From NCBI RefSeq assembly GCF_036240795.1, contig NZ_CP108454.1, forward strand, positions 1,798,001 to 1,862,000: a DNA stretch of 64,000 nucleotides. The letters are read 5' to 3'. The position numbers and the translations under genes were made by a program. This DNA is from Streptomyces sp. NBC_01268 (GTDB lineage Bacteria > Actinomycetota > Actinomycetes > Streptomycetales > Streptomycetaceae). Positions 9,000 to 17,064 of this stretch are shown here, piece by piece. Numbering within the stretch: the stretch's first letter is position 1; each line of letters begins with the position of its first letter. Below the pieces are notes generated by a model. It had not been told where the DNA came from, did not search any database, and was given only the letters and a program-made list of their open reading frames with translations.

Positions 9000-11386
9000 C
9001 CGAGCCTTCCGGGGAGACCCCGCCCGAGGCAGCCGCGCCCCCCGCCGACACGCAGGGAGCGACCTCCGCGTCACCGGGCGCCCCGGACACCCCCGGCCCC
9101 GCGCACGACGAGGGGACGGCCGGCCCGGACGCGGGCGAGGAGGCGACGGCCGGGGCGGAGAGCGCGGAGGACGCGGAGAGCGCGGAGAGCGCGGAGGACG
9201 CGGAGAGCGCGGAGGACGCGGAGAGCGCGGAGGACGCGGAGAGCGCGGAGAGCGCGGAGGACGCGGAGGACGCGGAGGACGCGGAGGACGCGGAGGACGC
9301 GGAGGACGCGGAGGACGCGGAGGACGCGGAGGACGCCTCCGAGGGAGACGGCGGCACCACGGCGGCGGCCCCGGCTCCCGGGGACGGCACCACGGCGGAG
9401 ACCCCCGCTTCCGGCGAGGGCACCGCGGCCGAGCTCTCCGACGCGCAGGCCGAGCTCGCCGCGCAGCGGGAGCTGCGGGCGCGGATCGAGCAGCGCAAGG
9501 CCGAGCGGGCCGCGCCCGTCGAGGCCGGCGGCAAGCTCAGCGGGACGGCCGCCGACCTGCTCGCGGCGGTGCGGGCCGTGGAGAGCGGCGCGCAGCCCGT
9601 CGCTCCGCCCCGCCCCGAGGTCCCCGCGCCCTCGCGGCCCATGCCGGCGGCCGCGCCGGAGGCGACGGTGCGCCCGCTGGCACCCGCGGCCCCGGTGGTG
9701 ACCGAGGAGACGACGTCCTCGGTGCGGCAGGTGCTCGCGCGGGGCGGGGCGCCCGAGGCGCTCGCCGGGCAGGTCGCCGCCGTGCTCGGCGAGGGCGCCG
9801 CCCGGGCGCTCGACGACGACCCCTGGCAGCTGCTCGCGGTGCCGGGGGTGCGCCCCGAACAGGCCGACGGCTTCGCGCGTGCCCTGCTCGGCTCCGCGTG
9901 CGGCCCCGGCGACGAGCGACGGGCCGTGGCGCTGACCGCCTGGCTCCTGGAGCAGGCCGCCCTGAAGGGCCACACGGCCCTGGAGATCGGCAGCGTGCGG
10001 GACGGGCTCGCCCGGCTGTCGGTGCCGGAGCCGGAGAAGGCGGTCGAGCACGCGGTCTCCGAGGCCGCGGTGCTGGTCTTCCAGGAGGAGGACCCCGAGG
10101 ACACCGGGGACACCGGGGACACGGAAGAGGACGAGGACGCCGGGCAGGCCGAGGCACCCGTCGCCGAGGAGCGGCCGCAGCTGCCCGTGCTGCTCGGCCT
10201 GGAGCGGTACGCGCTCGCGGAGGAGAGCCTCGCCGACGGGCTGGCCCGCCTGATCCGCACGGTCGAGGCGGCCGACTGGGAGGGCCCCGAGCTGGTCCGC
10301 GCGGCCGGCACGCACGGCCTCGTGCTGCACACCGGCGGCGAAGCCGCCCGCGCCGAACCCGCCGCCCTCGCGGAGGCGGCCCGCGAGCGGGGCCTGCGGG
10401 TCGCCCTCGCGGCCCACACGGACCGGGACGGCGCCGTGCCGGTCGCCGCGCTCCTCTCCGGTGCGGCGGGTCCGGGCCGCGACGAGGAGGGGCTGCTCGC
10501 CCTGGACCTGCTGGTCGTCCTGGACGCGCCGCAGCTGGACGTCGAGACCGCCGCACTGCTCGTGGAGGCGCTGCCGGACGGCTGCCGGCTCGTCCTGGGC
10601 GGCGACCCGCTGGTCCTCGGCGCCGCGGGACCCGGCCGGGTCTTCGCCGACCTGCTGGCCGCCCGCGTCGCCCCGGCGATCGCCTCCCGCACGCCCGACC
10701 CGGGCCCGATCGGCGAGCTGGTCTCGGGCATCGGCATCGGTGAGCTCAACCAGGTCGAGGCGCCCGGCAAGGAGGTCGTGATCGTCCCCGTCCGGGACGC
10801 GGGCGAGGCGGTGCACCGCACGGTGCAGCTGGTCGCCGACTCCATCCCGCGCGCCCTCGGCCTGCCGGCCGACAGCACCCAGGTGATCACGGTCGGCCAT
10901 GGCGGCGCCGCGGGCACCCGCGCGCTGAACGCGGCCCTCAAGCAGCGGCTCAACCCGGGCCCCGGCCGCTTCGGGGGCTACGACCCGGGCGACCGGGTCG
11001 CCCACTCCCCCGCGCCGGGCCGCACCGTGCCGGGCACGGTCGTCTCGGCCGACGCCGAGGGCCTGCACCTGGACTGCGCGGGCGAGCGGGTCGTCGTACC
11101 GAAGGAGCGGGTCGAGGGCGCGCTGCGGCACGGGTGGGCGCTGACCGCGCACCAGGCGGCCGGGGCACGCTGGCCGGCCGCGGTCGTGGTGCTGCCCGGC
11201 GACGCGGCGGCGGGCCTCAGCCGGGCCTGGGTGTACACCGCCTTCGGCCGCGCCGAGCGGCACCTCTCCGTCGTCCACGGCGTGGACCAGGCGCTGCCCC
11301 GCGCGGTGGCCGAGGGCCTCACCCCGGAGCGGACGACCCGGCTCCGCCCGCTGATCGAGGCGCTGCTCCACGAGGAAGAGGCGTAG
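8996..11386 (+). CDS. RecD2-like helix-hairpin-helix protein with decayed ATPase motifs
   Basis: A 796-residue protein in three parts. Residues ~1-215 are disordered, with a strongly acidic repeat at ~55-114 made of SAEDAE and EDA units. Residues ~250-330 look like the helix-hairpin-helix region of RecD2 (DPWQLLAVPGVRPEQADGFA). Residues ~430-790 follow the RecD helicase layout, but motifs are lost: Walker A reads LVLHTGGEAARAE without GK(T/S); Walker B is LLVVLDAPQLD instead of VDEA; the later motif is TAHQAAGARWPA instead of VHKSQG; the final AFGRAERHLSVV keeps one Arg. GDPLVLGAAGPGRVFADLL is still RecD-like. I infer a non-hydrolysing DNA-binding relative. It is coupled to the AKR gene by GTGA overlap. 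Confidence 0.8.
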   Translation: MTEPSGETPPEAAAPPADTQGATSASPGAPDTPGPAHDEGTAGPDAGEEATAGAESAEDAESAESAEDAESAEDAESAEDAESAESAEDAEDAEDAEDAEDAEDAEDAEDAEDASEGDGGTTAAAPAPGDGTTAETPASGEGTAAELSDAQAELAAQRELRARIEQRKAERAAPVEAGGKLSGTAADLLAAVRAVESGAQPVAPPRPEVPAPSRPMPAAAPEATVRPLAPAAPVVTEETTSSVRQVLARGGAPEALAGQVAAVLGEGAARALDDDPWQLLAVPGVRPEQADGFARALLGSACGPGDERRAVALTAWLLEQAALKGHTALEIGSVRDGLARLSVPEPEKAVEHAVSEAAVLVFQEEDPEDTGDTGDTEEDEDAGQAEAPVAEERPQLPVLLGLERYALAEESLADGLARLIRTVEAADWEGPELVRAAGTHGLVLHTGGEAARAEPAALAEAARERGLRVALAAHTDRDGAVPVAALLSGAAGPGRDEEGLLALDLLVVLDAPQLDVETAALLVEALPDGCRLVLGGDPLVLGAAGPGRVFADLLAARVAPAIASRTPDPGPIGELVSGIGIGELNQVEAPGKEVVIVPVRDAGEAVHRTVQLVADSIPRALGLPADSTQVITVGHGGAAGTRALNAALKQRLNPGPGRFGGYDPGDRVAHSPAPGRTVPGTVVSADAEGLHLDCAGERVVVPKERVEGALRHGWALTAHQAAGARWPAAVVVLPGDAAAGLSRAWVYTAFGRAERHLSVVHGVDQALPRAVAEGLTPERTTRLRPLIEALLHEEEA
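9159..9336 (+). repeat. In-frame tandem repeat coding an acidic tract
   Basis: Purine-rich 9-bp units (GCGGAGGAC and GCGGAGAGC) recur about 20 times in frame and encode alternating AED and AES triplets. The last eight or so units are nearly identical, which suggests recent expansion by slippage. Confidence 0.9.
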
Positions 11387-11499
11387 GGGCGGCGCGCACG
11401 ACGGAACGGGCGGAGACGCGGTCCGGCCGGCACCCGTCCCGCGAAACCGCGGGACGGATTGCCGGCCGGACTGTCGCTCCGAGGGGCTCAGGTGGGCTC

Positions 11500-12132
11500 T
11501 CAGGCCCCGTGGGCCTGTTCCTCCAGCTCCTCCTCGGCCTCGTCGTCGAAGACGGCGCTGATGTCGAAGCGGCAGACGATCCGCTCCGGGTCGGCGTGGT
11601 CGAAGGGCGTGTTCAGCCACTCCCCCGGTTCGGGCAGCTCGTCGGTCGCCTCGACCCAGAGGGTGGAGTCGCCCTCCTCCAGACCGAATTCCTTGTGACG
11701 GGACGCGATTTCGTCAGGTTCGTACTCGCCGAAGAGGGTTCCGAGGGCGGCATAGGTGCTGGCGGCGCCGTTCCCCTCGCGGTCGACGTCCACGATGCGC
11801 CTGGCCTGGGCGACGAGGCGCTTCGGTTCGACCACCGCGTAGTCGCGGCGGATGAGCACGCTGACGGCGTGCGGTTCCTCGGGCCCCGCGTAGGGCGGCA
11901 GGGAGTCGTCGGCGCCGGGGATCTCGAAGGGGGTGACCTCGTCGTACCGGTCGTAGAGGACCTCGTCGTACGCCTCCGCCGCCGCCGCGAGCGCGTTGAA
12001 GGCCTCGTAGACGGCAGGGTCGTCGTCCCCGGTGCGGCTCTCGACCGCCGCGAGGTGACGGTCCAGTGCGGTTTTGACCGCCTCGGCGGCGGCGCGTACC
12101 TCGGCAGCGGTGGACTGCGCAGCATCAGACAT
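11500..12132 (-). CDS. Conserved Streptomyces hypothetical protein
   Basis: A 210-residue acidic, soluble protein (many Glu/Asp, ending DDEAEEELEEQAHGA). I do not recognise a named domain. N-terminal helices (VRAAAEAVKTALDRHL, AFNALAAAAEAYDEVLYDRYDEV) are followed by a mixed region with SVLIRRDYAVVEPKRLVAQARR. The start at 12132 (MSDAAQSTAAE) is preferred over 12171 because the upstream codons are not protein-like. It is divergent from the DUF5703 gene 47 bp away, so the two may share a promoter region. No membrane segments or signal peptide are seen. Confidence 0.75.
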   Translation of the reverse strand: MSDAAQSTAAEVRAAAEAVKTALDRHLAAVESRTGDDDPAVYEAFNALAAAAEAYDEVLYDRYDEVTPFEIPGADDSLPPYAGPEEPHAVSVLIRRDYAVVEPKRLVAQARRIVDVDREGNGAASTYAALGTLFGEYEPDEIASRHKEFGLEEGDSTLWVEATDELPEPGEWLNTPFDHADPERIVCRFDISAVFDDEAEEELEEQAHGA

Positions 12133-12179
12133 AGGACAGACGCTATCCGTACCGGGCCCTTGGCCGCACAATAGATGCG

Positions 12180-12368
12180 ATGCCGGAATACGAATTTGTC
12201 GACGTGTACGTGCCGCGCGGCGTCTCCCGTAAGGAGGCGACGCGGCTTCTGACCGACCATGCCGAGTACGGGCACTGGGAGTTGGACCGACTGAGCCTGC
12301 ATCGGGACGGCAGCCGCAGAGTGCGGCTGCGCCGGCGCATCATCCGTCAGATCCGCGCCACCTGGTGA
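12180..12368 (+). CDS. DUF5703 family small protein
   Basis: A 62-residue basic protein, MPEYEFVDVYVPRGVSRKEATRLL at the N-terminus and an Arg-rich C-terminus (RRVRLRRRIIRQIRATW). It matches the small DUF5703 family that is widespread in Streptomyces; the function is unknown. The basic tail could bind nucleic acid or membrane, which is a guess. It is followed directly by a strong hairpin. Confidence 0.8.
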   Translation: MPEYEFVDVYVPRGVSRKEATRLLTDHAEYGHWELDRLSLHRDGSRRVRLRRRIIRQIRATW

Positions 12369-12376
12369 GACGCAGA

Positions 12377-12401
12377 AGGGGCCCCGCTGTGCGGGGCCCC
12401 T
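12377..12401. terminator. Bidirectional terminator hairpin
   Basis: AGGGGCCCCGC and its complement GCGGGGCCCCT form an 11-bp perfect stem with a TGT loop, followed on the plus strand by GCCGTTTCC. It lies between the converging DUF5703 and chpC genes. Confidence 0.85.
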
Positions 12402-12417
12402 GCCGTTTCCGTACGCC

Positions 12418-13317
12418 TCAGGCGGTGCGGCGCGACCGGCGGTAGATCACGGAACCGGCCAGCAGCAGGGCCGCGCCGGCCGGGACGGCCATCCCGACCG
12501 CTCCGGCACCGGTGTGCGCGAGCTCCTCGCTGGGCGGGCTCTGGACCCCCGTGTGCGTACCGGGGTTGTTCGGCCCGTGCGGGTGCCCGGGGGTACCGGG
12601 GTGCCCTCCACCCTCGGTGCCGGGGTTGCCGGGGGTGCCGGGCGTACCGGGAGTGCCCGGGGTTCCCGGATTGCCGGGCGTACCGGGGTTCCCCGGAGTA
12701 CCCGGGTTCCCGGGGTTGCCCGGGTTCCCGGGGTTGCCCGGATTCCCAGGCGTCCCCGGGTTGCCGGGGTTGCCGGGGTTGCCGGGGTTGCCCGGATTCC
12801 CGGGGTTGCCCGGATTCCCGGGGTTACCCGGATTCCCCGGCTCACCGGGGTGCCCCGGTGTCGTCGGCTCGATGCCGTTGCCGCAGCCGTTGTTCGAGGC
12901 CGCGTTGCCGAGGCCGATGGCGTTGACGCTGTTGCCGCAGACGTTGATGGGGGCGTCCACCGGCACCTGGACGACGTTGCCGGAGCCGACGCCCGGCGAG
13001 TGCGAGGCGCTGCCCTGGGCGGAGGACCCGCCGGAGCCGCCGGAGTCCCCGTAACCGCCGGGGCTGCTCGCGTTGGCGCACTTGTTGCCGGACGCCGGGT
13101 TCATGAGACCGACGGCGTTGACCGTGTTGCCGCAGAGGTTCACCGGCGCGTGGACCGGGACCTGGACGTTGTTGCCGGACGCGACGCCCGGCGAGTGGGA
13201 GGCCGTACCGCTCGCGTTCGCGTCGGCGTGGGCGTAACCGCCGCCGAGGGCGATCATGCCGCCCGCCGCGGCGACGGTGACGATGCTCTTCCGGGTGATG
13301 CGTGTGACCTGTCGCAT
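12418..13317 (-). CDS. chpC: Long chaplin with sorting signal (ChpC type)
   Basis: Chaplins are secreted amphipathic proteins that coat aerial hyphae and lower surface tension. This 299-residue protein has a signal peptide (residues ~1-31, cut near AHA), two chaplin domains (about 34-82 and 102-148, each with the paired Cys of VNLCGNT/NKCAN and INVCGNS/NGCGN), a collagen-like spacer (about 155-233), and a C-terminal LAHTG sorting motif at 266-270 followed by a membrane helix and RRSRR tail. This is the architecture of sortase-anchored ChpA-C proteins. Position beside chpH supports ChpC. The start at 13317 gives the signal peptide; the longer frame to 13413 reads through a terminator. The repetitive spacer is unusual. 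Confidence 0.92.
   Translation of the reverse strand: MRQVTRITRKSIVTVAAAGGMIALGGGYAHADANASGTASHSPGVASGNNVQVPVHAPVNLCGNTVNAVGLMNPASGNKCANASSPGGYGDSGGSGGSSAQGSASHSPGVGSGNVVQVPVDAPINVCGNSVNAIGLGNAASNNGCGNGIEPTTPGHPGEPGNPGNPGNPGNPGNPGNPGNPGNPGNPGTPGNPGNPGNPGNPGNPGTPGNPGTPGNPGTPGTPGTPGTPGNPGTEGGGHPGTPGHPHGPNNPGTHTGVQSPPSEELAHTGAGAVGMAVPAGAALLLAGSVIYRRSRRTA
12619..12855 (-). repeat. Collagen-like Gly-X-Pro triplet repeat within chpC
   Basis: About 26 consecutive GNP or GTP triplets, coded by degenerate 9-bp tandem units of the type CCGGGGTTG. Codon variants are mixed, so the tract is partly diversified rather than a pure satellite. Confidence 0.92.
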
Positions 13318-13367
13318 TGCTGTGTTCCCGCTTCCCTGCATGCTCGGCTCCGTGCGAAATGCCCACC

Positions 13368-13400
13368 GGCCCCGGAGTGCATGGCGTGCACTCCGGGGCC
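13368..13400 (-). terminator. Perfect hairpin terminator between chpH and chpC
   Basis: GGCCCCGGAGTGCA and its exact complement form a 14-bp stem around TGGCG. It lies just past the chpH stop and upstream of chpC, so the two chaplins are probably separate transcripts. Confidence 0.82.
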
Positions 13401-13437
13401 GGCGTTGGCTCAAACCCTCAGGGGGTGATGCTCAACG

Positions 13438-13671
13438 TCAGGCGTTGATGCAGGTGTTGCCGAAGGCGGGGTTCAGCAGACCGATCACGGAGACCGTGTT
13501 GCCGCACACGTTCACGGGGATGTGGATCGGCACCTGGACGACGTTGCCCGAGAGCACGCCGGGGGAACCGATGGCGGCACCCTGGGCACCCGCGTCGGCA
13601 ACGGCCATGCCCGCACCCGCGAGAACGAGACCGCCGGTGGCAGCCGCAGCAGCGACGACCTTCTTGATCAT
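13438..13671 (-). CDS. chpH: Short chaplin ChpH
   Basis: A 77-residue secreted chaplin. The signal peptide MIKKVVAAAAATGGLVLAGAGMAVA is followed by one chaplin domain with GNVVQVPIHIPVNVCGNTVS and a second Cys in NTCINA at the very end. Mature ChpH-type proteins self-assemble into amyloid-like rodlets on the hyphal surface. Start at 13671 is fixed by an ideal AGGAGG seven bases upstream. The adjacent long chaplin and gene order match the chpC-chpH pair. Chaplin genes are known to be under the developmental sigma factor BldN; I could not place that promoter with confidence here. Confidence 0.95.
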   Translation of the reverse strand: MIKKVVAAAAATGGLVLAGAGMAVADAGAQGAAIGSPGVLSGNVVQVPIHIPVNVCGNTVSVIGLLNPAFGNTCINA

Positions 13672-13738
13672 TATTCCTCCTTGTTGGCAATGCGGTCCCA
13701 GCCGCGGACCGCACCACCTGTAACGAGGGGGAACCCAG

Positions 13739-13753
13739 GGGGCTACGAGCCCC
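13739..13753 (-). terminator. Small hairpin after the M20 peptidase gene
   Basis: GGGGCT-ACG-AGCCCC, a 6-bp stem, lies between the M20 peptidase stop and the chpH leader. It could terminate peptidase transcription or structure the chpH leader. Confidence 0.4.
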
Positions 13754-13824
13754 TTGAGGCATTCACTCTTTCCGGTCATCCGCGCACGCGCGGTCGATTT
13801 GGGGAGCGTCTGCGGCGGACGTCC

Positions 13825-15150
13825 TCAGGAGGCGTCGATGAAGCGGTCCAGGACCCGGACGCCGAACTTCAGGCCGTCCACCGGCACCCGCTCGTCAACG
13901 CCGTGGAACATGCCGGCGAAGTCGAGCTCCGGCGGGAGCTGGAGCGGCGCGAAGCCGAAGCAGCGGATGCCGAGGTCGTCGAAGGACTTGGCGTCGGTGC
14001 CGCCGGAGAGCATGTACGGCACGGCACGGGCGATCGGGTCCTCGGCGCGCAGGGCCAGCTGCATGGCGTCGACCAGGGCGCCGTCGAAGCTGGTCTCCAG
14101 GGCCTTGTCGCCGTGCACGTCCTCGCGCTTGACCCGCGGGCCGAGGATCCGGTCGAGGTCGGCGAGGAACTCCTCCTCGTAGCCGGGCAGGAAGCGTCCG
14201 TCGACGTGGGCGGTGGCCTGGCCGGGGATGACGTTCACCTTGTAGCCGGCGCCGAGCATCGTCGGGGCGGCGGAGTTGCGCAGGGTGGCGCCGACCATCT
14301 TGGCGATGCCGCCCAGCTTGGCGAGCGTGGCCTCCATGTCCTCGGGGTCGAGCGGGGTGCCGAGGGCGTCCGAGAGCTCGTCGAGGAAGGACCGGACGGT
14401 CTTGGTGACCCTGACGGGCCACTGGTGGCGGCCGAGCCGGCCCACGGCCTCGCACAGCTCCGTGATGGCGTTGTCGTTGTTGGTCATCGAACCGTGGCCG
14501 GCCGTGCCCTCGACGGTCAGCCGCATCCAGTGCATGCCCTTCTGGGCGGTCTCGACCAGGTAGAGCCGGAGGTTCTCGTTGACGGTGAAGGAGAAGCCGC
14601 CGACCTCGCCGATCGCCTCGGTCACCCCGTCGAAGAGGCCGCGGTGCTTGTCGACCAGGTGGCGGGCGCCGTAGGTGCCGCCCGCCTCCTCGTCGGCGAG
14701 GAAGGCCAGGACGATGTCGCGCGGGGGCTTGCGGCCGCTGCGCATGCGGTCGCGGACGACCGCGAGGGTCATCGCGTCCATGTCCTTCATGTCGACGGCG
14801 CCGCGGCCCCAGACGCAGCCGTCCGCGACCTCGCCGGAGAAGGGGTGGTGGGTCCAGTCCTCGGCGTTGGCCGGGACGACGTCGGTGTGTCCGTGGATGA
14901 GGAGGGCCGGCCTGGACGGGTCCTCGCCCTCGATGCGGGCGACCGTGGAGGCCCGCCCCTTGTGCGACTCGATGATCTTCGGCTCGAGTCCGACCTCGGC
15001 CAGCTTCTCGGCGACGTACTCCGCCGCCGCCCGCTCGCCCGGGCCGGAGTGGTCGCCGTAGTTGCTGGTGTCGATGCGGATGAGGTCACGACAGAGGTCG
15101 ACGACCTCGTCCTCGCCCGTGACGGTCCGGCCGGTGTTCGACTCGCTCAC
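13825..15150 (-). CDS. M20/M28-family metallopeptidase (ArgE/DapE/CPG2-like)
   Basis: A 441-residue zinc-dependent amidohydrolase or dipeptidase. Metal-site motifs are LLIHGHTDVVPA, GRGAVDMKDMDAMTLA and LAFLADEEAGG (Glu-Glu pair), with a dimerisation-domain His in GTAGHGSM and a final His in MFHGVDERVP. No signal peptide is seen, so it is cytosolic. The GTG at 15150 (VSESNTGRTVTGEDEV) is preceded by GGGAGGAAGC, a good ribosome site; a longer frame to 15294 is not protein-like. The exact substrate is not predictable. Confidence 0.9.
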   Translation of the reverse strand: MSESNTGRTVTGEDEVVDLCRDLIRIDTSNYGDHSGPGERAAAEYVAEKLAEVGLEPKIIESHKGRASTVARIEGEDPSRPALLIHGHTDVVPANAEDWTHHPFSGEVADGCVWGRGAVDMKDMDAMTLAVVRDRMRSGRKPPRDIVLAFLADEEAGGTYGARHLVDKHRGLFDGVTEAIGEVGGFSFTVNENLRLYLVETAQKGMHWMRLTVEGTAGHGSMTNNDNAITELCEAVGRLGRHQWPVRVTKTVRSFLDELSDALGTPLDPEDMEATLAKLGGIAKMVGATLRNSAAPTMLGAGYKVNVIPGQATAHVDGRFLPGYEEEFLADLDRILGPRVKREDVHGDKALETSFDGALVDAMQLALRAEDPIARAVPYMLSGGTDAKSFDDLGIRCFGFAPLQLPPELDFAGMFHGVDERVPVDGLKFGVRVLDRFIDAS

Positions 15151-15307
15151 GCTGCTTCCTCCCACTACGTGCCTCAATGTGCTGGCTGGTGATCTCCCCA
15201 TCCTCCCGCGTGCCCCCCTCGGGACCCAAGGGCGGCCACCGGCCGACATCCGCCCGTCACACGGCGGGGGGCGCAAGGGGTGGTGATCGGCCACCCCAGA
15301 TGTTTGC

Positions 15308-15313
15308 TATGGT
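15308..15313 (+). promoter_or_regulatory. Candidate -10 box of the tRNA-Leu gene
   Basis: TATGGT in an AT-richer patch (TTTGCTATGGTTTTCC) lies about 46 bases before the mature tRNA. No convincing -35 hexamer is seen at the standard distance. Confidence 0.35.
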
Positions 15314-15358
15314 TTTCCTCGTCGGAAGGGCCCAGCGGCCAGGAAGACAAGATCACCT

Positions 15359-15446
15359 GTCCGGGTGGCGGAATGGCAGACGCGCTAGCTTGAGGTGCTA
15401 GTGCCCTTTATCGGGCGTGGGGGTTCAAGTCCCCCCTCGGACACCA
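15359..15446 (+). tRNA. tRNA-Leu (GAG anticodon)
   Basis: An 88-base class II tRNA. The acceptor stem GTCCGGG pairs with CTCGGAC (one G-T pair), and CCA is encoded. The anticodon stem CTAGC/GCTAG holds the loop TTGAGGT with anticodon GAG, reading CUC. A long variable arm (TGCCC...GGGCG) and the T-arm GGGGGTTCAAGTCCCCC are present. No integrase lies beside it, and I see no duplicated 3' end within the window. Confidence 0.97.
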
Positions 15447-15450
15447 GCGA

Positions 15451-15475
15451 AGGACCCCACGTCATGTGGGGTCCT
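15451..15475 (+). terminator. tRNA-Leu terminator
   Basis: AGGACCCCAC-GTCAT-GTGGGGTCCT, a 10-bp perfect stem, is followed by TCTTGTAT. Confidence 0.85.
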
Positions 15476-15521
15476 TCTTGTATGGGGCCCCTGCCAGGGC
15501 TCGTCGAGGGCGGTGGGACCG

Positions 15522-16451
15522 GTGCGACGCAGGACCAGGGCCCCCGCCTCCCCGCTTCCCCAGCGCGACGGGATCGACGCCGTGCGCCTCCGGCTGCCGG
15601 AGGATCCGGAGCGGCTCTGGGGCACGGTGCGGGCGCACCTGCTGGACCGGTACGCGGGGGCCGTCGGGGCCGGGCGGATCGAGGCGATGCTGCGCGAGGG
15701 CCGGTTCGTCGGGGCGGACGGGACGGCGGCCGACGGGGACGAGCCGTACGCCGCGGGGCGCCACCTCTGGTTCCACCGGGACTTCCCCGCCGAGGAGCGG
15801 GTGCCCTTCGAGATCGACGTGGTGTACCGGGACGAGCGGATCGTGGTGGCGGACAAGCCGCACTTCCTGGCGACGATGCCGCGGGGCCGGCATGTCACGG
15901 AGACGGCGCTCGCGCGGCTGCGCCGGGAGCTGGGGCTGCCGTCGCTGCAGCCCGCGCACCGGCTGGACCGGCTGACGGCGGGGCTCGTGCTCTTCGTCGT
16001 ACGGCCGGAGGACCGGGGGGCGTACCAGACGCTGTTCCGGGACCGGGCCGTGCACAAGGCGTACGAGGCGGTCGCGCCGTACGACCCGGCGGTGGAGCTG
16101 CCGGTGACCGTGCGGAGCCGGATCGAGAAGGAGCACGGGGTGCCGGCCGCCCGGGAGGTCCCGGGCGAGCCGAACGCCGAGAGCCGGATCGAGCTCCTCG
16201 CGCACGCGCGCGGGCTGGCCCGGTACCGGCTGGTGCCGGTGACCGGGCGGACCCATCAACTGCGGGTGCACATGAACGCGCTCGGGCTGCCGATCCTCCA
16301 CGATCCGCTGTACCCGGTGGTCCGTGAGGACGGGCCGGAGGACTTCGGGCGACCGCTCCAGCTGCTCGCGCGGTCGCTGGCGTTCACCGACCCGGTCTCG
16401 GGCGAGCCGCGGCGCTTCATGAGCCGCCGCCCGCTCAATGGCCTCGGTTGA
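15522..16451 (+). CDS. RluA-family pseudouridine synthase
   Basis: A 309-residue enzyme that isomerises uridine in rRNA or tRNA. The catalytic motif is PAHRLDRLTAGLVLF (Asp in HRLDRxT), and the C-terminal part has the RluA pattern VTGRTHQLRVHMNALGLPILHDPLYP. An N-terminal S4-like region precedes it. The GTG at 15522 (VRRRTRAPASPLPQRDG) is chosen because translation from earlier codons would begin inside the tRNA or its terminator. Its 3' end overlaps the converging metallo-hydrolase gene by 17 bp. The target base is not predictable. Confidence 0.88.
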   Translation: MRRRTRAPASPLPQRDGIDAVRLRLPEDPERLWGTVRAHLLDRYAGAVGAGRIEAMLREGRFVGADGTAADGDEPYAAGRHLWFHRDFPAEERVPFEIDVVYRDERIVVADKPHFLATMPRGRHVTETALARLRRELGLPSLQPAHRLDRLTAGLVLFVVRPEDRGAYQTLFRDRAVHKAYEAVAPYDPAVELPVTVRSRIEKEHGVPAAREVPGEPNAESRIELLAHARGLARYRLVPVTGRTHQLRVHMNALGLPILHDPLYPVVREDGPEDFGRPLQLLARSLAFTDPVSGEPRRFMSRRPLNGLG

Positions 16452-17064
16452 TCCACTCCTCCAGGTGCGGGGCCTCCGCGCCGATGGTGGTGCTGTCGCC
16501 GTGGCCGGTGCGGACCACGGTCTCGGGCGGCAGGGTGAGCAGCCGGTCCCGGATCGAGTCGACGATCGTCGGGAAGTCCGAGTAGGACCGTCCGGTCGCG
16601 CCGGGCCCGCCCTGGAAGAGGGTGTCGCCGGTGAAGACGGTGCCCAGGTCGGGGGCGTGGAGGCAGACCGCGCCAGGGGAGTGGCCGGGGGTGTGCAGGA
16701 CGTGCAGGTCGGTCCCGGCGATGGTGAGGACCTGGCCGTCGGCGAGGTCGCCGTCCGGGGTGTGGTCAGGATGGGTGAGCTTCCACAGCGGCTGGTCGGC
16801 GGGGTGGAGCAGGATCCGGGCGCCGGTGGCGGCGGCGAGGGCCGGGGCCGCGTCGATGTGGTCGTCGTGGGCGTGGGTGCAGACGATGGCGCGCAGGGCG
16901 CGCCCGTCGAGGGCGGCGAGGATGGCCTCGGCGTCGTGGGCGGCGTCGATGACGACGGCCTCGGTGTCGTCGCCGACGATCCAGACGTTGTTGTCCACCT
17001 CCCAGGTGCCGCCGTCGAGGCTGAAGGTGCCGGAGGTGACCAGGTGGTCGATGCGGGTGGTCAT
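16435..17064 (-). CDS. MBL-fold metallo-hydrolase paired with mycothiol dehydrogenase
   Basis: A 209-residue metallo-beta-lactamase fold hydrolase. The metal motif [10 protein letters not shown] (HxHxDH) is followed by [12 protein letters not shown] and [15 protein letters not shown], close to glyoxalase II proteins. Its ATG overlaps the stop of the mycothiol dehydrogenase gene by one base (TGATG), so it is coupled to it. From that context I infer that it may hydrolyse an S-acyl-mycothiol product, for example S-formylmycothiol, analogous to S-formylglutathione hydrolase. That role is inference; the family also includes other thioester hydrolases. Confidence 0.88.
   Translation of the reverse strand: MTTRIDHLVTSGTFSLDGGTWEVDNNVWIVGDDTEAVVIDAAHDAEAILAALDGRALRAIVCTHAHDDHIDAAPALAAATGARILLHPADQPLWKLTHPDHTPDGDLADGQVLTIAGTDLHVLHTPGHSPGAVCLHAPDLGTVFTGDTLFQGGPGATGRSYSDFPTIVDSIRDRLLTLPPETVVRTGHGDSTTIGAEAPHLEEWINRGH

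Noticed and set aside
13045..13060. Apparent TTA in chpC region
   Set aside because: In the chpC frame the bases read GGT TAC (Gly-Tyr), so no TTA codon is present.
12418..13413. Longer chpC start at 13413
   Set aside because: It would read through the terminator hairpin of chpH and add Arg-rich residues ahead of the signal peptide.
15359..15446. tRNA-Leu as an attachment site of an integrated element
   Set aside because: No integrase, no duplicated tRNA 3' end and no change in base composition nearby.
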